A DNA stretch of 64,000 bases from Microvirga sp. VF16 (GTDB taxonomy: Bacteria > Pseudomonadota > Alphaproteobacteria > Rhizobiales > Beijerinckiaceae): assembly GCF_016864375.1 (NCBI RefSeq), contig NZ_CP069354.1, positions 868,001-932,000 of the forward strand. The letters run 5' to 3'. A program made the position numbers and the translations under genes. Under the pieces are notes generated by a model. That model was not told the origin of the DNA, did not search any database, and worked only from the letters and a program-made list of their open reading frames with translations. This document shows, one piece after another, positions 40,102-48,705 of the stretch (its first letter is position 1; every line of letters starts with the position of its first letter).

Positions 40102-41976
40102 CTATTCCTGCCCGCGCTCACGGCGGCGGCGCTCGACCTCCTGCTTGATCATCACATCGAGGATCTCACTCGGCACCGCCTTCGATGGGCGGCTGTTGAC
40201 GGCACGCAGACGCTCGAGGTCGAACTTCGGCTCGCGATTGACGGTGAGGAGGCCGTTGGTCTCCTGGGCCGTATCGGTGAGCTGCGTGTAGCAGAAGCCC
40301 GCGAGCGCGGTGGAGGCAAGCAGCGCATCGACGAGTTCCTCATAGCGTGTGAGCAATTCATCGGGGCTGGCGAACTGACCGTAGCCGAACCAGTCCTCGC
40401 TGGCCTGCGGCACGAAGCCAAGCCCGCCGAATTCGCTGATCACGATGGGCTCGTCGTCGATCTCGACGCCTTCGCCCAAAAGCGGATGGTGATGCGGACG
40501 CACTTCGCGGAACGTGCGCGCGATGGTCTCCCGGTCGGCGTAACGCTCCCGCAACATGTCGCCGGTCGGCGCATAATCATGCACGCCGAAGATGTCGCCC
40601 ACCGCATGCTGCCATCCATCATTGCTGATCACGGGCCGCGTCGGATCGAGCGCACGGGTGAGGTGATAGAGCGCCTGCACGAAGTCGCGCTGCTGCCTTG
40701 ACCGATCCAGGTCCGGGACGCCCCAGCTTTCGTTCAAGGGTACCCAGGTGATGATCGAAGGATGGTTGTAGTCCCGCCGGACCGCCTCAAGCCACTCGCG
40801 GGTCAGCATTTCGGCAGCACGATCCGAGTACACATAGGCATTGGCGGCTTCGCTCCAGACGAGCATGCCGAGCCGGTCGCACCAGTACAGAAAGCGCGGA
40901 TCCTCCATCTTCTGATGAATGCGGATCCCGTTGAAACCGAGCGATTGCGCCAGCTCCACCTCGCGCTTGAGGGCATCCGCGTCCGGGGCGGTCAGGAGCG
41001 AATCCGGCCAGTAGTTCTGCGCCAGGACCAGCCGCAGGAAAGTCGGAATGCCGTTGATGATGAAGCGCCCGTCGCGGGCCTCAACGCGGCGCAGACCGAA
41101 ATAGCTTTCGACGCGGTCGACAATGGCACCGTTCCCGTCGATCAGCTCGATTACGGCCTCGATGAGGTTGGGATGTTCCGGAGCCCAGAGCAATGTGCGG
41201 CGTCGGCGGATCGCCGCATCGTTGATGTCGAGAAGAAGGTCGCGCCGCAGCTCACGGCCGGAGGTCAGATAGGTGTCGTCGATGAGAGTGCGTGCGGGCC
41301 GGTCGCCCGTCAGTTGCACCCTCACGCGCCAGCCGGCGGGAGGCGCGCGGTCGAGCCGGAGGATGAGCCCGGCGCCGAGGCGATCGACATCGGGCGTCCA
41401 GCGCAGCTCGGCAATGGCAACCCTCGGAACTGGTTCCAGCCAGACCGGCTGCCAGATGCCGGTGGTGCGGTGATACCAGATATAGCCGGGCTGTTCCTCC
41501 CAGTACTGCTTGCCCCGCGGCTGCTGCAGGTCGCGTGGTTCGTCCTCGGCACGAACCACGATCACCTGGGTTGTGCCCGGAACGAGCAGGGGGGTGATGT
41601 CGGCGGAAAAAGGGGTCTGCCCGCCTGTGTGCTCGACCGCCATGCGACCGTTGACCCAAATGGTGGCCTTGTAGTCGACAGCGCCGAAATGGATGAGAAG
41701 GCGGTCCCGACGATCCGCCTCATCCACCCCCACCTCACGCCGGTACCAGACGACCGGGTGAAAGCCGGTTTCGTGCACGCCGGACAATTTGCTCTCGGGG
41801 GCGAAGGGCACCAGGATCTCGCGAGTGAAGGGCTCTGTCCGCTCGAACCAGCGTTCGGCAAGCCCTCGATCCTCATCGTCGAAAGCAAAGCCCCACGGGC
41901 CGCACAGATCGATCCAGCGTTCGCGGCGCAGCTGCGGGCGAGGATGGAGATCTACAGGGGAGATCGTTTCGGCCAT
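40102..41976 (-). CDS. Glycoside hydrolase family 2 (beta-glucuronidase/galactosidase-like), cytoplasmic
   Basis: Enzyme of 624 residues with the GH2 order: sugar-binding jelly roll (residues about 15-180), Ig-like domain, TIM barrel from about 300. Acid/base Glu416 is in VPLNESWG and the nucleophile Glu515 in VISEFGG. No signal peptide, so it acts on imported glycosides. AGGAGA precedes the ATG. It is divergent from two further glycosidase genes. Substrate (beta-glucuronide, galactoside or mannoside) cannot be fixed from motifs; the kinase and oxidation genes nearby make a galactoside or pentoside plausible. Confidence 0.87.
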   Translation of the reverse strand: MAETISPVDLHPRPQLRRERWIDLCGPWGFAFDDEDRGLAERWFERTEPFTREILVPFAPESKLSGVHETGFHPVVWYRREVGVDEADRRDRLLIHFGAVDYKATIWVNGRMAVEHTGGQTPFSADITPLLVPGTTQVIVVRAEDEPRDLQQPRGKQYWEEQPGYIWYHRTTGIWQPVWLEPVPRVAIAELRWTPDVDRLGAGLILRLDRAPPAGWRVRVQLTGDRPARTLIDDTYLTSGRELRRDLLLDINDAAIRRRRTLLWAPEHPNLIEAVIELIDGNGAIVDRVESYFGLRRVEARDGRFIINGIPTFLRLVLAQNYWPDSLLTAPDADALKREVELAQSLGFNGIRIHQKMEDPRFLYWCDRLGMLVWSEAANAYVYSDRAAEMLTREWLEAVRRDYNHPSIITWVPLNESWGVPDLDRSRQQRDFVQALYHLTRALDPTRPVISNDGWQHAVGDIFGVHDYAPTGDMLRERYADRETIARTFREVRPHHHPLLGEGVEIDDEPIVISEFGGLGFVPQASEDWFGYGQFASPDELLTRYEELVDALLASTALAGFCYTQLTDTAQETNGLLTVNREPKFDLERLRAVNSRPSKAVPSEILDVMIKQEVERRRRERGQE

Positions 41977-42182
41977 GTCTCGTCTCCTTGTCTAGCGTGA
42001 AGCCAGACGGCTCTTCGCCGACCAACGCGCGAGGGCAGGGGATGTTCTCAAGCGGTGGATCAGGTGCAACTTTCTCCGATGTGAGCCGTTTCCTACCCTG
42101 GATCCCATGACGGCCGAGGTTCGCCTGCGGCCTAATCGCTGTGCTGCAGTGGAAGCACTGACGCTCAAGAGATGGCCACGGC

Positions 42183-43496
42183 ATGACCCGACCGCTCCCG
42201 CCTCGATCTCAACTCCAGCGATTGACAGCACCTGAAGCCTTCTGGTGGTCTACCGGAATCGAGGACACCTTCATCACGGCTCCACACCCGGTCACAGGGC
42301 GCACCCTCGACGAGTATGAGCTGACGGGCCATTACGACCGCTGGCATGACGATCTCGGCCTTGTCGCCGAACTCGGTGTTCCCTGCGCCCGCTACGGCGT
42401 GCCATGGCACCGGATCCAGCCTACGCCGCGCACCTGGGACTGGACCTTTCCCGACGAGACGCTGGAGCGCCTGCTCGATCTCGGCATCGACCCTCAGGTC
42501 GACCTCGTCCATTACGGATTGCCGTCCTGGATCGAAGGCGCCTTTCTTCATCCCGACTATCCAAAGCTCGTCTCCGATTATGCAGCGCGCCTCGCTGAGC
42601 GTTTTCGCGGGCGGATCACCTGGTACACCCCGCTCAACGAGCCGCGCATCACCGGCTGGTATTGCGGGCGTCTCGGTTGGTGGCCGCCGTTCCGGCGCAG
42701 CTGGCCCGGCTTCGTGGCGCTGATGCTGGCCATCGCGAAAGGCATGGTGGAAACCGTCAAGGCGTTGGAGAACGTCGATCCGGAAATCGTGCCGTACTTC
42801 GTCGATGCGACCGACCTGTTCGATACTGACGATCCTGCGTTCGAGGACGAGGCCCAGCGCCGTCAGGACATCGTTTTTCTCGCGTTGGATCTCGTCTCGG
42901 GACGGATCGACGAGCACCATTCGCTCTGGTCTTGGCTGTTGAAGAACGGCGCGCGGGAGGCCGATCTCGCTTATTTCCTCGACAACGCCGTTCCGCTTCC
43001 GGTCATCGGCATGAACCTCTACCCGATGTTCACGCAGAAGAAGCTGCTGCGGGATGCCGGAGGGCGTTTTCGGATCCGCATGCCCTATGCCGGCGCCGAT
43101 CTCATCATCCGTCTTGGGCGGCTCTATCACGAGCGTTACCAAGCGCCGCTCATGATCTCGGAGACGGCCTCGATCGGCTCCCTGCGCCGCCGGCTCGATT
43201 GGCTTGATGCATCGGTCGCGGCCACACGGCAGCTGCGCGAAGAGGGAATTCCACTGGTGGGATATACCTGGTGGCCGATGTTCGCCCTTGTCACCTGGGC
43301 CTACCGCCAGGGCCGTCGCCCCGTGACGGATCATCTGGCTCAGATGGGGCTGTGGGACATCGTCCCGGACGAGGCCGATCCGCTGCGACGGGTGCGAACC
43401 CCGGCCGTCGATATTTATCAGAGCTTGGTGCGAAGCGGGACCGAGAACATCGGCAGGCTCGCCGAAATGCCGTCCCGTGCTGCGGCAAGCCTTTAA
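42183..43496 (+). CDS. GH1-like beta-glycosidase (clan GH-A)
   Basis: Enzyme of 437 residues with a TIM-barrel pattern. Acid/base Glu153 is in TPLNEPRITG and the nucleophile Glu327 in LMISETAS. The N-terminal FWWSTGIEDTFI resembles the GH1 start FxxGxA. It lacks a signal peptide. The next gene encodes a shorter relative of the same type, 20 bases downstream, so both are co-expressed. The nucleophile motif SETAS differs from the classic GH1 TENG, so the family assignment is at clan level. Substrate unknown. Confidence 0.75.
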   Translation: MTRPLPPRSQLQRLTAPEAFWWSTGIEDTFITAPHPVTGRTLDEYELTGHYDRWHDDLGLVAELGVPCARYGVPWHRIQPTPRTWDWTFPDETLERLLDLGIDPQVDLVHYGLPSWIEGAFLHPDYPKLVSDYAARLAERFRGRITWYTPLNEPRITGWYCGRLGWWPPFRRSWPGFVALMLAIAKGMVETVKALENVDPEIVPYFVDATDLFDTDDPAFEDEAQRRQDIVFLALDLVSGRIDEHHSLWSWLLKNGAREADLAYFLDNAVPLPVIGMNLYPMFTQKKLLRDAGGRFRIRMPYAGADLIIRLGRLYHERYQAPLMISETASIGSLRRRLDWLDASVAATRQLREEGIPLVGYTWWPMFALVTWAYRQGRRPVTDHLAQMGLWDIVPDEADPLRRVRTPAVDIYQSLVRSGTENIGRLAEMPSRAAASL

Positions 43497-43516
43497 AGCC
43501 GAATGGGGAGAGCGGG

Positions 43517-44749
43517 ATGTTCAGAAGCTTCTTTCTGGCCGGATTCGAAGGATCCACAGGCTACAACCGGCATGGTGATTGGTTCGACCAGGTGGTCGCG
43601 ACGGGCCATGACAAGACGGTCGACGAGGATTACCGGCAGCTCGCCGAGCTCGACATTCACGCGGCGCGTGAAACCATCCGCTGGCCCTTGGTCGATCTCG
43701 GTCGCGGACGCTACGACTTCTCCACGGTCGAGCCCTTCGTCGAGGCGGCGCGGCGCTATCATGTGGAAGTCATCTGGGATCTCTTCCACTACGGCTATCC
43801 GCGGGGCCTTGACCTGTGGAGCGAGGATTTTCCCAAGCGATTTGCCGATTATTGCTATGCCGTCGGCCGCTACATTGCACAGCGCACGGAAGGCACCTGC
43901 GCTTTCACGCCGGTGAACGAGCCCTCGTTCATGGCTTACGCAGCCGGTGAGAAGGGCCTGTTCGCACCCCATGTCACGGGGCGCGGCTGGGACCTCAAGG
44001 TGGCGCTCACGCGGGCGGCCATTGAAGGTATCAACGCCTTGTGGGCGGCCTGCCCAGGCGCGCGCATGGTGAATGTCGATCCCCTGTGCCGCGTAGCTCG
44101 CCCCTTCGACCGTCCAGAACTTGAGGAAGAAGTGCGAGACTTCAACGAGCGCCTCGTTTTCCAGAGCTGGGACATGCTCTGCGGTCGCCTGTTGCCGGAG
44201 CTTGGCGGCAGCCGGGAGCACTTGGACATCGTGGGCATCAACTATTACTGGACCAACCAATGGGAGTTCGGCGGCGCGGCGCGGGAGGATGGCGTGATCC
44301 CGCCGCTTGCGGATGACGATCCGCGCCGGTGGTCCTTGAGCGCGCTCGTTCGCTCAGTGTGGGAGCGCTATGGCGGCGAAGTGATGATCACGGAAACCAG
44401 CCATATCGGCGACAGCCGCGGCCGCTGGCTGTGGGAGGTGGCGCAGGAAGCGGAGGAACTGCTTCTAGATGGCGTGCCAATACGCGGCGTATGCCTCTAT
44501 CCGATCTTAGGCATGCCGGAATGGCACGATCCGGAGATCTGGACGCCGATGGGTCTTTGGGACCCGGTCTGCCATCGCGAGCCCTGCGGCGAGCGATTGA
44601 TCTGCGAGCCGATGCTCGAAGCTCTGCAATCCGTGCGCCATGTGGACGAACTGCATCACAGGGTCTTCTCTGATTCCGAACGGCGAAAAGCCTCGGTTCG
44701 CCCGAAGCGAACAGCAGGAAAGATGGCAAGGCCGGTTGCGGCTGAGTGA
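43517..44749 (+). CDS. GH1-like beta-glycosidase (clan GH-A), second copy
   Basis: Enzyme of 410 residues from the ATG at 43517 (GGGGAG and GCGGG precede it; the frame is open further up but overlaps the previous gene). Acid/base Glu135 is in FTPVNEPSF and the nucleophile Glu293 in MITETSH. The opening FFLAGFEGSTGYNRHG is GH1-like, and AELDIHAARETIRWPLVDLGRGRYDF is the usual beta-strand-2 segment. No signal peptide. Paired with the 42183 gene it suggests stepwise cleavage of a disaccharide or aryl glycoside inside the cell. Confidence 0.75.
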   Translation: MFRSFFLAGFEGSTGYNRHGDWFDQVVATGHDKTVDEDYRQLAELDIHAARETIRWPLVDLGRGRYDFSTVEPFVEAARRYHVEVIWDLFHYGYPRGLDLWSEDFPKRFADYCYAVGRYIAQRTEGTCAFTPVNEPSFMAYAAGEKGLFAPHVTGRGWDLKVALTRAAIEGINALWAACPGARMVNVDPLCRVARPFDRPELEEEVRDFNERLVFQSWDMLCGRLLPELGGSREHLDIVGINYYWTNQWEFGGAAREDGVIPPLADDDPRRWSLSALVRSVWERYGGEVMITETSHIGDSRGRWLWEVAQEAEELLLDGVPIRGVCLYPILGMPEWHDPEIWTPMGLWDPVCHREPCGERLICEPMLEALQSVRHVDELHHRVFSDSERRKASVRPKRTAGKMARPVAAE

Positions 44750-44785
44750 TCGTTGTTCGCTGCAACTATCCGTAAGATGCTTGGC

Positions 44786-45670
44786 TCAGGAATGACTCAA
44801 GCAAAGCGTGCGAAAGCCTGCGAGACCGGCATTCTCGGCCACGGTCGCTTTCATTCCCGCCTCGCGAAGAGCGAGGCTGTAGCGCTGGCACAAAGCCGGT
44901 GCACCGATCAGAGTGACGTGTTTGTCCAGCGCACTGTATTCCTCGATCACTTCATTGATTTCCGCGCCGATCAGCAGGCCGGAGAGATAATTGCTGATAT
45001 CGGCAGGAGGCAGTTCCTCGAACAGAACCAAGCTGCGCGCTGAGAAGATGCGCCGCAGGATGCTGCCGCCGATGCGACGATCCTGGCTAAGCCTGACGCC
45101 ACGCACGAACGCCTCCGGATTGTCGGCCGATTGCGCGGGAATGAGCTTGCTGACGAGCGAGTTCGATTTGAGCAGCGCGGCGATCTCACCCGACATATAG
45201 GTGGCGAAGCGCTCGATGCGACCATCCTTGACGGCAACCCATTTGGTGTGGGCGCCGGGGAGGGCGACAAGACCGCTATTCTGGCCCATCGCGCCAAAGA
45301 CCTTGAGCTCTTCCCCGCGCATCATGTCGGGGAGGGGCGTGCGTACCGAGACGCCGGGAAGAAAGACGAGCGGCGGCAGATCGTCGATCTGTTTGACGAT
45401 TGCCCGCGCCGCGATGTCGTTCAGCGAAGCAGGTGTTTCCGCATAGGGCGTCTCGACCCAGCCATTGCGGCTGGTGATCATGCCGGAGAGGTAGATGCGG
45501 CTCGCCTCTGCTGCCCAATCTCCGACGATCTCGCGCAGCGCGGCCTCAAATCCGCCGTCGGTGACATGGTTGACGCCTCTCGCCTCCTGCCGCTCTCCGA
45601 GAAGGCTTCCGTCAGGAGCGAAGAGATAGGCATGGAAGGCAGCCGAGGTCCATTCGATGGCAAGGAACAC
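44786..45670 (-). CDS. dgoK: 2-Dehydro-3-deoxygalactonokinase
   Basis: Kinase of 294 residues, GTG start at 45670 with AAAGGAG six bases upstream. Motifs follow the DgoK family: AIEWTSAAFHAYLF (ATP-binding phosphate loop), GMITSRNGWVETPY and VALPGAHTKWV, EELPPADISNYLSGLLIGAEI. It phosphorylates 2-keto-3-deoxygalactonate, the step after galactonate dehydratase in the DeLey-Doudoroff pathway. It follows the enolase-superfamily gene by 11 bases on the same strand. A matching KDPGal aldolase (DgoA) is not in the window. Confidence 0.85.
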   Translation of the reverse strand: MFLAIEWTSAAFHAYLFAPDGSLLGERQEARGVNHVTDGGFEAALREIVGDWAAEASRIYLSGMITSRNGWVETPYAETPASLNDIAARAIVKQIDDLPPLVFLPGVSVRTPLPDMMRGEELKVFGAMGQNSGLVALPGAHTKWVAVKDGRIERFATYMSGEIAALLKSNSLVSKLIPAQSADNPEAFVRGVRLSQDRRIGGSILRRIFSARSLVLFEELPPADISNYLSGLLIGAEINEVIEEYSALDKHVTLIGAPALCQRYSLALREAGMKATVAENAGLAGFRTLCLSHS

Positions 45671-45681
45671 GCGAAACTCCT

Positions 45682-46833
45682 TTAGTAGGCCGGCTTGACG
45701 GGGAACCAGTCCCGCCGCTCGCTGTCGAGATAGGCGCCGACGATGCCGTCGACCGCATAGCGCTGTACGGCATCCTCATCGATCTCGACGCCGAGGCCGG
45801 GCGCGTCCGGAACCTGAAAGCGTCCGGACAGCATGGTCGGAGGAGCGGGCGAGATGTCGCCGCCGAGATAGGCCCGCTCGGTATCGATGGCGAGGCTCAT
45901 GTTGGGGATCGATGCCGCGAGGTGGATATAGGCAGCCTGCGACAGGGCGAGCTCCGCGCCGGAATGCAGAGTGACGGGAATGCCGACCGCCTCGCAGATC
46001 GCGGCAGCCTTGATCGTCTGCCACAGCCCGCCTTCCTCGTGCGGATCGAGCAGCACCACATCGGCAGCATCGGCGCGCACGATGTTGCCGATATCGGACA
46101 GGGTATAGGCGCTCTCGTCGAGAGCGATCGGCACCGGCGTGGACCGGCGCAGGAGCGCATGGCCCGCCAGATCGTCGAGTTCCAGCGGCTGCTCCACATA
46201 GGCCGGATCGAAGGCGCGCAGCTTCTCTATCTGCCGCTTGGCGGTGCCGGGCGTCCAGGCGCCGTTCACGTCGAGGCGCAGGGCCCGCGGGCCGATGGCC
46301 TCGCGGGAAGCTTCTGCCAGCAAGATGTCGCTCGGCTCATCGAAGCCGATCTTGACCTTGAAGGTCTCATAGCCGGCATCGAGAAACCTCCCGATCCGCT
46401 CCTTCAACTGCTTCGTATCCTTGGTGAAGAGATAGGCGGCAGCTTCCACATCCTTGCGCCAGCGCCCGCCCCAGAGGCTCGACAGAGGAAGCTTGGCCTG
46501 TTTCCCCAAAGCGTCCCACATGGCCATCTCGAGCGCCGCAATCGCCATGACGGCTGCTCTCTTGTGGTGGTAGTAGCCGGCACCGAGAACGTGCCGGTGC
46601 AGCCGCTCCACATCGGCCACGGGATAGCCCAGCCCCACCTTGGCAACGATGTCGGAGAAGACGGCCGGCACGGCTGCGATCAGCGAGATCGTCTCACCCC
46701 AGCCGACAATCCCGGCATCCGTTTCGATCCGGCAGATGAGCCGGGTCGTCCCGATCCTCCGGCCCGATCCCCACAGGATGTCTTCCGTGAATGGCACCCG
46801 CACCAGGGTGTGATGGATGGCGGTGATTTTCAT
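45682..46833 (-). CDS. Mandelate racemase/muconate lactonizing family enzyme, probable sugar-acid dehydratase
   Basis: Enolase-superfamily enzyme of 383 residues. The KxK base pair is in FKVKIGFD, metal ligands in LRLDVNGAW (Asp), AYVEQPLE (Glu) and ALDESAYT (Asp/Glu), and the Asp-His dyad in VVLLDPHEEGG and TLHSGAEL. This residue set is that of the mandelate-racemase subgroup, which dehydrates aldonic acids or epimerises. The ATG at 46833 is chosen; the frame extends 66 bases upstream but into the operator. Co-transcribed with dgoK, it could be the galactonate-type dehydratase that feeds the kinase. Confidence 0.85.
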   Translation of the reverse strand: MKITAIHHTLVRVPFTEDILWGSGRRIGTTRLICRIETDAGIVGWGETISLIAAVPAVFSDIVAKVGLGYPVADVERLHRHVLGAGYYHHKRAAVMAIAALEMAMWDALGKQAKLPLSSLWGGRWRKDVEAAAYLFTKDTKQLKERIGRFLDAGYETFKVKIGFDEPSDILLAEASREAIGPRALRLDVNGAWTPGTAKRQIEKLRAFDPAYVEQPLELDDLAGHALLRRSTPVPIALDESAYTLSDIGNIVRADAADVVLLDPHEEGGLWQTIKAAAICEAVGIPVTLHSGAELALSQAAYIHLAASIPNMSLAIDTERAYLGGDISPAPPTMLSGRFQVPDAPGLGVEIDEDAVQRYAVDGIVGAYLDSERRDWFPVKPAY

Positions 46834-46862
46834 CGCGAAAAGCCTCTTCAACGAAAGGCGGG

Positions 46863-46890
46863 TTGACTTGGAACTCAGTTCCAACATAAT
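46863..46890 (+). promoter_or_regulatory. Promoter with embedded IclR-type operator, sugar-oxidation operon
   Basis: TTGACT (46863-46868), 16 bases, CATAAT (46885-46890). The spacer is filled by a perfect 17-bp palindrome TTGGAACT-C-AGTTCCAA (46868-46884). It lies 58 bases upstream of the IclR-SMP-30 gene and 30 bases upstream of the divergent dehydratase gene, so one bound regulator could control both directions. GGAA/TTCC half-sites are common for IclR-family proteins. Confidence 0.75.
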
Positions 46891-46947
46891 CGGAGCCATC
46901 CTGAAGGGTCAATTGGGCAGCTGGCTCATCCTTTCGACGGAGCTTTG

Positions 46948-48678
46948 ATGGGACGCATGCAGGCCGAGCTGAAAATCGACGATGAGGCCGAAATCGGCGC
47001 GTCCGGGCCGGTTCCCGGCGTGCAGGCGCTCACGCGGGGCGTTCAGCTCCTCGAGCTTGTCGCCTCAGCAGCCGCGCCTCCCCGGTTCACGGACCTGCTC
47101 GAAGGGTCCGGCATGCCCAAGGGCACATTGCATCGCATCCTCCAGGCTCTGGTCGACGAACGGCTTCTGAAGCTCGACAGCCGGGATCAGACCTACCGTC
47201 TTGGCTCACGCCTGTTTCAATGGGCGCACCGGGTCTGGGACGATTTCGACCTGCGCGGAGCGGCCGAGCCTGAATTGGAACGGCTGCGTGACCTCACAGG
47301 CGAGACGGTGCGGCTCGGCATCCTCGACGGCGATGAGATTCTCTACATCGATCAGCGTGAAGCGCCGCAGCCGGTGCGTCTCAGCAATGGTGTCGGCAGC
47401 CGGGCCAAGCCCTATGCCAGCGGCCTCGGCAAGGCGATCCTGGCGCATCTTTCACTCGAGATGCGGCGTAGGCTCCTGGGCGAAGCGGAGCTGAAACGGC
47501 TGACGCCTCATACCATCGCGGATTTCAACGAACTGATCAGCCAGCTCGATCTCACCAAGGCCCGCGGCTATGCGGTTTCCATCGACGAGCAGAATGTCGG
47601 CATCAGCTCCGTGGCCGCGCCCATTCTGGATCACGAGGCCAAGCCCCTCGGCGCCATCGGCGTCATCGGCCCGTCTTTTCGGCTGCCACCCGAGCGCCTT
47701 CATGCCCTCGGGCGCGATGTCATCGAGGCGGCGCGGCGAATCTCAGGCAATATTGGCGAGGTGGCGATGTCGCTGAATATCAATCCGCGACCTCTTGGCG
47801 CCGACCGGAACGATGTGCGCTGCGCCATTCCCGCCAGCCTCTTCCTGGGCGAGGGGCCGCATTGGTCTGCTCAAGACCAGCAGCTCTATTTCGTCGATAT
47901 TCTTGCGCCATCCGTCTGTGTTGGCGATCCCGTGAAGGGTTCCTATCGCTCCTGGGCGATGCCGGAGCTCACGAGTTTCCTCATCCCGCGTAAAGGTGGA
48001 GGCTTCATCGCCGGCATGCAGAGCGAGGTGCGGGCAATCGATCCGGTGAAGAACGAGAGTACCGTGCTCGCACGGCCGGAAATCAACCGCCCCGGCAATC
48101 GCTTCAATGACGGAAAGTGCGACCGCCGCGGCCGGCTCTGGGCCGGGACGCTCGCCATCGACACGACGCCTGGCCAGGGCTCGCTCTGGCGGCTCGATCC
48201 GGATGGCCAAGTTCACCAGATGGACCGGGGCTTCCACGTCTCGAACGGTCTGGGCTGGAGCCCCGACGATCGCCTCTTCTATTTCACCGATACCGCGAAG
48301 CAGACCATTTACGTCTACGACTTCGACAGCGAGACGGGTGCCATCGAGAACCGCCGCGTCTTCGTGACCGTGCCGGAAAGCGAGGGAAAGCCAGACGGCC
48401 TGACCATCGATGCTGAAGGCTTCGTGTGGAGCGCGCATTGGGATGGCTGGTGCGTCACACGCTATGACCCGGACGGGCGTGTGGAGCGCGTCATCAACCT
48501 GCCGGTGCCGCGTCCGACAAGCTGCGTGTTCGGCGGCGCGGACCTGCAGACGCTGTTCGTCACTTCCGCACGCATCCGGTTGTCCGCCGCACAGATCGCC
48601 GATGCTCCCCTGTCGGGCAGCGTCTTTGCGATTGAGACCGGAATCAAGGGATTGCCCGAAAACGTCTTCGGCGGATGA
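46948..48678 (+). CDS. IclR-family regulator fused to an SMP-30/gluconolactonase domain
   Basis: Single protein of 576 residues. Residues about 20-85 are an IclR winged helix (FTDLLEGSGMPKGTLHRILQALVDERLL), about 90-275 the IclR effector domain (AILAHLSLEMRRRLL, GYAVSIDEQNVGISSVAAPI), and about 288-576 a six-bladed SMP-30 propeller. Residues matching the regucalcin site are all present: Glu302, Asn387, Asn433 and Asp483, with the same spacing (85, then 46 against 51, then 50). So both halves look functional. The lactonase would open the aldonolactone made by the SDR two genes downstream. CGGAG precedes the ATG. The frame is continuous, so this is a real fusion. Confidence 0.88.
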   Translation: MGRMQAELKIDDEAEIGASGPVPGVQALTRGVQLLELVASAAAPPRFTDLLEGSGMPKGTLHRILQALVDERLLKLDSRDQTYRLGSRLFQWAHRVWDDFDLRGAAEPELERLRDLTGETVRLGILDGDEILYIDQREAPQPVRLSNGVGSRAKPYASGLGKAILAHLSLEMRRRLLGEAELKRLTPHTIADFNELISQLDLTKARGYAVSIDEQNVGISSVAAPILDHEAKPLGAIGVIGPSFRLPPERLHALGRDVIEAARRISGNIGEVAMSLNINPRPLGADRNDVRCAIPASLFLGEGPHWSAQDQQLYFVDILAPSVCVGDPVKGSYRSWAMPELTSFLIPRKGGGFIAGMQSEVRAIDPVKNESTVLARPEINRPGNRFNDGKCDRRGRLWAGTLAIDTTPGQGSLWRLDPDGQVHQMDRGFHVSNGLGWSPDDRLFYFTDTAKQTIYVYDFDSETGAIENRRVFVTVPESEGKPDGLTIDAEGFVWSAHWDGWCVTRYDPDGRVERVINLPVPRPTSCVFGGADLQTLFVTSARIRLSAAQIADAPLSGSVFAIETGIKGLPENVFGG

Positions 48679-48705
48679 CAGATATCGCAAGGGTGCGCAA
48701 TCGAC

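Noticed and set aside
40762..42000. 412-codon plus-strand frame opposite the GH2 gene
   Set aside because: Antisense shadow; the GH2 frame has both catalytic Glu residues in place.
46834..46899. Longer N-terminus for the dehydratase gene starting at 46833
   Set aside because: It would put the translated part over the IclR operator; the family N-terminus begins at MKITAIHH.
46948..48678. The IclR-SMP-30 fusion being two genes with a frameshift or missed stop
   Set aside because: The frame is open throughout, the linker has normal composition, and the lactonase part has no own start with a ribosome site near residue 280.
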